Below are positions 38,232 through 49,900 of a stretch of DNA of 64,000 nucleotides, in pieces. Within the stretch, counting starts at the first letter, position 1. Every line of letters begins with the position of its first letter. Made by a program: the position numbers and the translations under genes. Below the pieces are notes generated by a model. That model saw only the letters and a program-made list of their open reading frames with translations. It did no database searches and had not been told where the DNA came from. The stretch is from positions 44,526,362-44,590,361 of the forward strand of contig CM049307.1 of the NCBI GenBank assembly GCA_026874595.1. Reading direction: 5' to 3'. The DNA is from Sipunculus nudus (lineage: Eukaryota > Annelida > Sipuncula > Golfingiida > Sipunculidae).

Positions 38232-40868
38232 CAGACGTGCCTTGATAATCCGACACCAACTGTGAATGTGATATTTATGTCGGATTACAAGGCTGTCGGT
38301 TTGTTAAATCACGGACGTCAAAGTGTCAAACGGAGGGGGGGGGGGTTGGCTACTGTCGGAAACAGATGTAACTGGCACTATAATATTTATTATGATCATA
38401 AAAATAAAAAAGCAAATAAACAGAATAAAACGATACAATACTCTTTTATTACATACAAAAAGGAGGCATACAAAAAGGATACATCCATGAATAATCATGA
38501 TGTTTTATTTACACTTGAAAAACAACAAGTCTCTCCGACTCTGGTATCCATATTACCCATGAACAATACATGCATGATGTGTTAATTCACATACTTCGGA
38601 ATGTAAAAGAGTCTATCTGGTATCCATGCATCCCTGTAAACAACATAAAATGCAAGGTGTGTCTATCTACGTTTAAAAAAAAGGAAAACAAGTCCGTCTG
38701 GTAGCGAGCTCTCTTCATGCTGTGTTCCAAATTTACCTTCCGTAACACGCCGCGTATACCGTCAATATCCTCGGCTGAGAAGCCTTCCTGTTCCATGTAA
38801 CGGAGCCCCGACTCAATGCCAGCTTTGGCTCCTTTTGCGGTTACTTGCTCTGGGGGTTCACTATCCTCATCCGAATTGCTGTCACCTCCATCTGTCGATG
38901 TGCAGCTGACCAGTGAGACGATATCAGGCGTTGATAACATGGCCTCCGTTGGTTCTGCGCTATCCCAGGATACATATTCTTCCGCGGTCACATGATCAGC
39001 TAGTGGGAGTGCTCGTATGAGGTCACCAAGTTCACTTTCCGCCGGCGGGGTTTCTGTGTTTTCACTGGACACTTCAGTGTCGCCTGCTAAAATCCCAGTA
39101 TGCCGCCAGCAGTTGGCGATCGTTGACTGTTTTACATCGTTCCAAGCGTCACGGACGAAGTAAATCGCATCCTTTACATTAATGCGCTCCACTGATCCAT
39201 TCTCATCGAAGTTCTGGAAGTACTGTTTCAGCAAGTAACGCTTGTAATGCACCTTGAAGTTTCTTATCACCCCCGCATCCATGGGCTGTACCTCCGACGT
39301 TGTGTTTGGTGGCAGGAACTCGACGCGCACGTAACGTAAATCAAGATTAGCCACACTATGACTAGGGGCATTATCCACAAGGAGGATGATCTTTCTTTTC
39401 TGTAGGCGCATTTTCCTCTCAAGCTTCTCCAAAATTTCTTGAAAGATAACAGCTGTCATCCACGCCTTCTTGTTTGAGTAGTAGTCCACAAAGATCTTTG
39501 GGTTGAAGCCGCTGAAGCATCGCGGATTCTTTGACTTGTGGATAATGACAGGCATCCACTTCTCACTGCCGTCAGCGTTCGCGCATTAGCCAACTGATAT
39601 TCTGTCCTTGCATCGTTTCGTTCCCTTTACCGGTCCGCTAGCTAGGGTCTTGTTTGGTTCCAGCCGGTAAAACAGTCCCGTTTCATCAAAGTTGAAGATG
39701 TCCTTCAACTCGTAATCCTTCAGTATTGCTCTCATCTTTACGCGGGCATCGGCTGCAGCTGTCAAATCTGCGCTGGCTGACTCTCCGAGTTTCTCTCGCA
39801 GTGATATCCCTCGCCGTTTTTTAAAGTTCCACAACCATCCACGGGAGTATACTAGGTCTGTGATGTCAAGCGAATTGCTGATTTCTTTGGCTTTCAAGAT
39901 CAGGATGTCGTCGCTTATAGCGATGTTATGGGCAGTAGCATTGGTGAACCACAAGAATAAGGCATCCTCAAACTTGGCGTGTTTCGGCTGTGTTATCCGT
40001 GTCGATTTCTGTTCGGCGCTGGTGACTGTTTCACAGGCTAACCACTTTTCACTCTGCTTGAGGATGTCCGAGATAGTGGAACGTCCAATTCTCACAGAAT
40101 ACGTTTCCTCTGCATACTTGACAAGATTTCTTGGGAGCATCTAGGGTTGTCTTTCTTATACTGACATAGAGCCTTCTTAACTGCAACTGTGATCTCTGTA
40201 CGTTTTCTTTTCGCTGGTCTCTCCATGATCGCACATGTAGGTGCGTGAGTATTACAGTGAACTTATGTGTAAATATCTGACAATATCGACAGCAAAAGCG
40301 TGATTAAGTACAGCAGAGAACTGAGTAGTAGCGATCTGACTGTATGAATGATGGTTTCAATATTTGTTCAGTTTATATAAGATACAGGTGTGCTCACACG
40401 GAAACAGCTCAGGTGTCAAAACATGTCACTCCGTACTTTAATTACTTAGACATTAAAGATCTTCAAAGAACCAAACAAAATGTCACTATGTTTATGTGGG
40501 GACAACGGTTGTTACCATCAAAGTGATACAATAATGTAATTAGTGCGGTCAGGTGACAAAACCGGGAGGCCAGCGATGTTTGTTTTCCCATCCGTAGTTA
40601 ATTAGCTGGGCTAGGCATCATCAGCCACGGGGCCGCGCGTGCCACCTGGGCCGACAACTGACATCAAAGGGAATGGGTTTCAGGTCGGATTGTCAAGGCA
40701 CGTCTGTACGTCGGTATGCTTGTTTGTGTCGGGAAAAGTTATGTCGGAGTCGGAATCCAAGGCTGTCGGTTTGTCAAGGCTAATTCCTATGGGATCCATT
40801 CGTGTTTTACTAAAAAACGTCGGATTGCAAGGTTTCCGGATTATTAAAGTCCGGATTGTCAAGGCACG

Positions 40869-40943
<75 letters not shown>

Positions 40944-43900
40944 ATTTATTTATGTACATTAATGTACATTAAGTAGCCACTTGCTTTACGTAACCCTTGC
41001 AGGGGCGTAGCGGGGGGGGGGGGGGTGCGTAAGTGGCCATGCCCCCCACCCTCTCCCTCCCCGATCGCATCCAATAACCGCCGTTATTTCGGAATTTCAC
41101 TCAGTCTAATACTAAATTATAGTATTTATATGAATTACATTGCCTTTGCTGTCAGTGGCGGATCAAAGGGGGGGGGGGGCCTACGGCGCGCGGCCCCCCC
41201 CCCCCCCCCCCCCCCGTTGAGCTGTATTATCTCTCGTTTTATCTAATTACCCAATTTTCGTGATTAATTTTCATTTTCCATATCTCATTTATAAATTTAC
41301 TATAAGCACTTAGAATTTATTACAGTTGTCTGTGGTTTATTACTGTCAAATTCATAAATTGAGAATGAGGATATTTATGAACAGCTGCAGAACAACTGCA
41401 GACCACCAGAGCCTGGTTGGGGACGTTAGAGAACAACCTCACGGCTCCTCTGGTGATACCGGTGCTCGAACTCACGATCTATATGCCCTTATAGGAATCC
41501 TGTTTGCTGTCGAGACCACAGGCTCCAGTAAACTGCAAAGTTTAACATAAGGCTTCAACATATCAGTTATTTTAGTCCGAGCATTACATGTAAAATATAG
41601 AATTTTGCAATTTATAAACGTTAATGCGCTGTTGTCCAAATACTCTAAAATGTGAAAAACGATAGAAATTTTAAAACCCTAATTTTGAAGAAAAATAATG
41701 ATTAAATATTGAACCTCTCTACAGTATGACCACATAACGAAAAGACATAGGAGAACAGTTTTTCAGAAAGAGGAAATCCTCATTTTTTTTTGCGAAAATT
41801 GCCTAAAAATGTCCTCTTTACATTGCAAAAATTCCTAATATGGAAGGGGGATACCGCGTGTATTTATAATTTTATGTTTCATATAAATCGAAAATAAAAA
41901 CAAGTGACCCAGGGATCATGACGCTCAGCTGACTAGGAAAACATTCACAAAAGGAAATTTATCGATGCCAAATTTTGTAGGTGGTATCCCCATTCAACTT
42001 AAGCATAGCTCAGAAGATATGGGTAACAGAGACCTAATTTTAGGTTTTTTTCATGGACCTAGGTGCAGTCGTTTGGATTTGTGCCCTGTTAACAGATGAC
42101 CGCATCTTAAGAGGTCTCAGAAATAGAAAAAAAATCTTTAAAATCGAATTCAGGTGGCGCTACTAGAATGCAGAAACTAATAAAACATTCCATGATCAAT
42201 ATCCATGCAAAGAATCATGGTGATAAATGCAACAGTTGTTCAGATACTTGAGCTTTTAATTTCAAATTTTCCATTATTCTGGGTGGTACTTTGGAGCCCC
42301 ATAGCTCAGAGGTTATGGTTAACAGAGACCTAATTTTAAGTTTCCGATGAGACTTTTTTATAGGCCTCCCTGCATGTCTAGAGAAATTCTAGGTCCAAGT
42401 GTTACGATTTGTGCCCTGTAAACAGATGACCGTATCTAAAGAGATCTCAAAAATAGAGAAAAAAAATCGCAAATATCGAAAAAATACAGGTGGCGTCACC
42501 AGACTGCAGAAACTGATGACAAATTCCTTGATCAATATCCATGCAAAAATCATGATGATCAATGCAATATTCAGATACTTGAGCTTTTGTATCAAATATT
42601 CCAATATTTTGGGGGTATTTCGGAGCCCCATAGCTCAGAGGGTTTAGGTAAGAGAGACCGAATTTCAGGTTTCCTTGGAGACTTTTCATTGGCCTCCCTG
42701 TATGTCGAGAGAGAAGATTCTAGGTCTAGTCGTTAAATTTGTACCCTGTTAACAGATAACCACATCTTAAGAGGTCTCAAAATACAGAAAAAAGTTGTAT
42801 AAATCGAAAAATTATAGGTGGCGCCACCAGACAGCAGAAACTGATTAAAAATTCCATGATCAATATCCATGCGAAGAATCAAGGTGATCAATGCAATAGT
42901 TTTTCAGATACTTGACCTTCAGCTGAAATTTAATATCTGAGATTTTGAACAAGTGTACTTATTCCGTTAGGATGGGTTGGGGGGGGGGGGGGCTTCTGTT
43001 GGTATTCCTGCGATTAATAATCCCCATCAGATTTACTCAGCAAACTAAGACCATGGAATGGGATACGTATAAAGTATGAATATAAACTCAAAATATTGTC
43101 CATAAGTCCTATCTTTGTAGTGTTCCACTATGAATAAACCTATATGCGGTTTACAATGTTGTATTATATATTGGACTTAAACTGAAATATCCACACGGCC
43201 GTAGGTTTGAATGAGGTCAGGGCTTTTACTCTGATGAAACATTAAAGAGCAGGTCGATCTGTTATGTTGTCGAGTAATGCGGCTGTTTATAACAATTACC
43301 GTAAACCATACATACTGTTCAGATCTGTACTTTTTAGACAAAATCAACCCCTGCATGTGAACAGAATAACTGTAAAATAATTAGAAACTTACATATTCCT
43401 GCAACTGGCTGTAGTCAGAACCCATTTGGGACCCAGGATCACCCCATTACATTCATGTTGAAAATATTCATCACTAAGAAATGATACCTGTGGAAGAAAC
43501 TGATCCATTAATTTTATATATGAAACCGTAAACCTGTTAAATCGTGCATATTTTTTTACAAAATCAGGAAATTGTATTCTATGAAAGTAGCTTATTATAA
43601 ATCACACACACACATATTTTGTTTAATGGACAATATTACGGAAACCACTTTTTTATGTTCCCTGAAATCAAGCACTGCGAAGTTGTTGTCATTATTGTCT
43701 CTTATCCATGAATAGGTTGATAATTATCGAATATTAAAAACACTTTAATATGGATTCCACCACACTGAATATGCCTATATCCCGGTAGTCTAGTAAATCC
43801 CGTGAGACGCAGAGAAGTTTTCCTTCGTAAACACGTATGGTAGTGTGAGCTAGTAAGTATCCTCTATATCAGAAATTTGAACCGACATTACTTATACGTG

Positions 43901-46900
43901 CCTGAGAATAAACAAATGTTCCCTTGGTTACTGACGACAAAGTAGTTTTGTTTCCCATGACAACTTAAGAGGTTTTCTGAGCAACATTTGTCTGTAGAGC
44001 CACTATCTAGTAACGTGTTAATCTCAACAAAATACTCTCCATTGTCAGGTGTTACATTTACAGGAACAAGGGACAGCACAGTCCTTGAAACACCGGCCTG
44101 GAATAATAGGACTACTTGTATAATAATATCGTGAAATTCATATGCTAGTTTGTTCTAATTTAAAGGTAACCGTGAAAATGTACTAGGGGCTTATGCAAAT
44201 ATTTTGCGTGCGTAAGTAAATACTACGTATGATTATAAAATTATGCAATGGTACTGCAGCATACCCGCTAGACAAAAGTCGGAGGGGGGGGGGGGGGGGG
44301 GGGCATGGCCACCTTTGGCACTCCTAAGTAGAAATAAAAATAAAATTTTTCATTGCAAATTCTATTGTTGTGTATCAAAATAAAAAAACAGGTATAGCTT
44401 AAAACAATGACTGTAATAATTCCTTCGACCTGCCAGACGTTCACCTAAAAACAACTGGCAAACTGTCATTCTGCTTTTTGGAAAGTCAGATGCTAGTGCG
44501 CCTTCAAAAATTTAAGATATGTCTGATTCACTATATTCCTAACTTAACATTATATAAATAAAAGATACTGACCGCGTTACCTTGAACAAACAACAGAGCA
44601 CGGAAAACACCATTCAGACACGAATCTGTGACACTGGCATGCCGTTCTATGATTATAAACTTAATGTGATGTCTCTGTCACAACTGTCACTAAGCCAGTA
44701 GCATGATGTTCTGGGCGCTGGGCTTATGACCGTTAAATTTTGGGTTCGTGTCCCTTTTTGACTTTCACTTCAACAATTAGACTTCTAACCAAAATCTTTA
44801 CGACAAGGGTGCGCTCTCTCGACGTAGGGGTGAATGGGGACTGATAATGGGTGGCATGCAATGTGTAGAACGTATATCCTCTTAGCCTTTTACGGCTACT
44901 TGAGTTGTAGAAAGCAGAGTAAAAGCTGCAAGAAAGAACAGGCCCGAAAGACCACGGGAGCAAAGTGTAAAGTCTGATGAGACTGACATCGTCGTTGATA
45001 TCAGACCATTAACCCAAATTTTACTTTTTTTCTTTAATTTCGCACATTCATTAAAAAAGTATTATGTATGACAGGCAGTTGATGCACTGTAAGTATAGCC
45101 TGAAAAACCCTTCTCGTACAATTACCTTCATACCAGAATTAAAGGTCTATCGATTCGCGTCTTTACACAGGTCAAAAGTAAATAAAAGTTTTGAAAATGT
45201 ATTTAATGAAGACTAAATATCATGATCTGATTGACCCTCAGACCTTGTCAGGAAGTGAAATTTCAAAGGTGTGATATCAGATTATCAGCAATTATCATCA
45301 CCGAATGGTTGTATAAATATATGCTCGATCCCTGGATAATATACTACATTTCCCCCAATTGCACCAACCATTGAATATAGTAAATTACATGGATCGGTAT
45401 AGCTCACATATAATACTCAACGACCTCTGTGTGAAAAGTTGTGAACTAGTCTAATTTACATAACAAGACTTGTTTGTTCATGTTCACCAGTGGCGGATCC
45501 AGAGGAGGGGCGTTACCCCCCCCCCCCCGGGTGCGCTGAAACATTTTTCATTTTATCTATTTCTTCCTGATTAATTGCCTAGCAATTGGATTATTGAATT
45601 ATTCACAGGTTATTATTTTATTTTCAAATTCATATTAATGAACAGCTTTATATTTCACTCCATATTAAGATAGCATCCAAATATTTCTATAACTGGGAAA
45701 GGAGTCTTTCCGTTATTACACTCTGCTGGTTCACAACAGCGAGGAACCCCCAAAATTGCAATTGCCTGTGAGTGAGGCCTAAAGAGCTCAATCTGGGTTG
45801 GGGTCGACCTTGAAAATTGCACGGCTCTTCGTTGATACTCTAACTCACGATCTGTGCTCTGCCGGGTCCACTGCGCCGCCTAGACCTCAGTTCGACCTAC
45901 GACTTGAAACATTAACCTAATATTTTACCACGAATTTACATTTAAAAGATGATATTTTGCAAGTTATAAACATAGATGCTCATTTTCACCATTAACATCA
46001 AGATGTTACTTTCCAGTTGATATCATTATATTTATCTTTTTGAAGAAATATAGAAATTAAAGCCGGTCATACGATAATATATACTAACTGACCCCGGTAA
46101 AGTTTGGCTACTTTATGAAAAATCATTTAAGAGAATTATATTAAAGTAACCGAAGATCCTCATATTTTTGTGACAGGTGCCTAAAATTGTCCTTTATACA
46201 TTGCATATTTAAACAGTTTCGTATATACATATATATATTTACATATATATATGTAAATTATAGGGCTGAAACGGGTACAAAATTTTGTACTCGAGTACCG
46301 AAAGGCATAACCCGACTCGGACTCGAGTACTCGTTTCCATGGCAACGCTGTGAAGATAAAAGGAACATCTGTTTACCGATGCAAAATATGCATAAATTTA
46401 ACCTAGTGACGGCTTAACTTTATCGCAACGAAAGAATAGATATTTCATAACAAGACCTCGGTTAATTTGACTATCATATGTTTAGAGCCCTACGCCAGGC
46501 TACGGCAAAGGATAAATAATCCTACAGACTGTCCTAAAATTTGCAGTAAAATACATATATGCATGTACATACAAGAGTACTCGAGTCCAAATCTTGGACT
46601 CGAGTACTCGGTAAGTATTACCCGGACTCGAGTACTCGAGTACTCCTTTCAGCCCTAGTAAATTACAATACAAAATTTTTAGAACTTAGTATGCCCATCA
46701 GTCACAAACCTAAAATCAGCGCCTCACCCCGTTCTTGAATTTCAGGATCCGCCACTGTTCACTGAAGTCAGCTGTATTAGTTTAAAACTTACCATCCATG
46801 GCCAGCGTCCTAACTGGTCCGCTGTAGTTCCACCACTGAGGAAGTTACCTATATTACTGATCCCACATCCTGAAGTAAAAAGAACTGAAAAATGTGACGA

Positions 46901-49900
46901 TAATAGCTGTAAAGAGATGTTGGAGCATCAACCCCCCCTTGATGATCCTCAAAACTCTGTCGGTCTGCATATTTGGTTCAACAGTCCCATCCAGGCCACC
47001 CCCAGTATGTTGCCACCCGCAAAATCCTATCAATAGCAATACATGTATAATAATGAAAAAGCCGCAACATGTGACAGGGTCGTGAGAAAGGGATACCTCA
47101 AAATATGTCTTCATTATTAATTACGGTAAAACCGCTATTGCATCTCAGCGCCATCATGTGTTCATTTAGTGAAACACATGACATTGGAGTAAGGAATTAA
47201 AACTGGAAAATTCCGGTTGTATATTCTTATGCCTTTATTGGATTGCTAATGAGAATACACAACGTTTCTCTGTGTTGAGCTGAAATATGATTAAAGCTAA
47301 AGTTCAATCGAAGAGACATATCTTAAACTTCTAAATCGTCCAACGTTTGATTACTAGTTTATAATTATTTTGCTGAAAGGTACTCCATTAAAATTTGTTT
47401 ATGGTGATCAACAATATCTCAAAACTTCAATGGATCGCTCCTTGGGTGTTTTCCTAACCCTCCAAAAAACTTTTACAAAACTTCTCAGAACTGCATTGCG
47501 TATATTTGCTAAAACACAAACTTACAATATATGTAGCTACCTGGAGGAGATATAATGAAAATGCTTGATTTCTGTTAATTCATAAGCACGCTATAACTAT
47601 CTTGTCAAATATACATATAAAAAGACTAATATTGCTGGTCAAATATCTGTTAAGCAATATCGACAAAACTTTAGGACGTATGGTAATTGAAAGCAATCTT
47701 ATTTGATACTCTGAAATCGGGCCCAGTCTCATGTGTACAAAACGATATGAAATATTTGTTTCAGGATCAATAATCGACTTTATTCCTAATAATAGGATCA
47801 TTGGAATACAAAAATGCCAAAACAAAACTGGTATTATAATATTCTAGGAACTAGTTGAATCAACTATTACGATGATATTCTAGATGTGACGATGATTGGT
47901 TACCAGTCTAATGTCCAAAAGGTTTAGAAATCAACTGGTACTTGGAAAGGGCAATCCAAGATGGGTGCACGGGCAAAAGCAGGAATTATATTTACTTGAT
48001 ATTTACTTATAAATTTCACATGCGACCTGCGATATCATAGGTTTTGGTATATACGCAAAATGAAAGCCCCATGAACGATTTGAGAAACTGGGAGTATATA
48101 CGTTTATCACTGTTCTTTAAGAACGAACGGATGCGACACAAAAGTACCCTAAGAACAGCGTACGGGCGGGAATGTATCTGCAGACTGTGGCGGCAAGGGA
48201 ACGTTTACTTTAAAATCCCCGTTCCCAATTTCACGAATTTGACATCGAATCGATTCGATGCCAATCGGCCTTTCGAGTGAAAAAAAAAATTCAATTACGG
48301 AAGCGATGCTGCACGAGAGGAGTACGATGCCAGTACGACTTTCTACGACAGTGACACGATACAAGTACAATATGAAAAGATACATTTAAGAATGTTCACG
48401 ACACCGTTACGACGTCTAAGAAACTGGTACGATATCTTTACGATTTTCCACGAACAGGCTACGACTTATGGACGATGAATATCTCAGGTCTATTGAAGAA
48501 AAAAAAAAAAAAAAATGTGGACTGCTATGTAAGAAATGTTACCAGAATACTACAAAAAGTTGACTGATTTGGCTGACACACAATGTGTGTGTGATATTTG
48601 TGATATATAGCTTTTATAATATCAAAACAAAAGGGATAATCGTGAAAGGATGATATACTTCCATTTTCTCCTCTTATTTTACCATTTTCTCCTCTTATTT
48701 TAAAATGATATAATAAAGTCAGTTTAAAAACATGATAGTAAATCGTCTCATCTGATCTGAGTAATTGGACATTAACGACTTATTTTTCATGATGATAAAT
48801 ATGGCTTCCCGTCCTTAAAGTCCAGAACAACGACGTGCCTAAATCTGATGTTAACTTTCTGTATTCTGAAAATATCTAATTGATTCAGCCCTCAATTTGG
48901 GCAACCGTAATGCAAGCTTGAGAATACCTCCGAGGCTTAGAGTTATTCTCGAATAAAAAAAAAGGGAAATCATACTTTATTTTATAGTATTTAAGTAGCT
49001 TGTTCTTAACACTTTGGTTCAAAAATGCAATTTTAAGTTCACATTTGAACCTTTTTTTAAAATTAACTAAAATAATATTTGGTTGATCCGGAATCTATGT
49101 CCGAAAGACTCTGACTTTGATTTGAAATTATTCAGCTCTAATGTCTGTAACTAGAAATTGTCCTACACGCGGCGTATTTTCCTTTGTTCTAACTCTACTT
49201 TCAAATCTGCTTGCATCACAGGGTCATGAAAAGTGACCATGCAAGTGTAGTTGCATGGTGACTTTCCAAATATGGCAAAGAATTGGTGGGTAGCCAAAAA
49301 AAATGACACGCGTGACCTTCGACCAAGGAGGCGGGGCATGTGGGACAAATCAGTTATAGCCCAATGAAATGTAAAGCAAGCCATGAGATTTGCTTGGCTC
49401 GTGCCAATCATGGCAGGCTCGCCTTTACGGCTCGCCTGCCATGTGACACAAGCCTCGCAAACCTCACGGCTTGCATTACATTTCATTGGGCTATAACCAA
49501 TACGTGAATCTGCTTTGTCCATGTCCATGTTCTTTCGCTTCGTTGACATCACATGATCGTGGCTCTTTCCTTGGTGGTTCTTGTTGTAGTCTAGTCGTGT
49601 TGAAGTCGTCCCAGGTTCGTGATCATTCGTGACCATTCGTGACACGGTTTTGCATCACGAATGAGCACGAATTACGAGGAATTTACACGACTTACCAAGA
49701 AACTGTTACGGCTTCGCTACGGTTTGTAACGACAAAGCTTAATTTTTTTAACATTTCAAAAATAGTGCCACATATTTTAAGTGCTAAAGTCAACTATACG
49801 AACACAGCTGAATGTCCAAGGCATAACCTACGACACCCCAGGACTTCCCTGCGAATTATTATGGTGTCAATTCGTGGTGATTCGGCGCCATATTCATGAA

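Noticed and set aside
46918-47052. Exon-like CGWQHTGGGLDGTVEPN fragment before exon C
   Set aside because: Resembles a trypsin loop but has no donor, wrong order and no matching phase; chance or a relic.
49163-49645. 160-codon minus-strand frame
   Set aside because: Runs through a 145-bp palindrome and ACGA-rich repeat; no domain or splice evidence.
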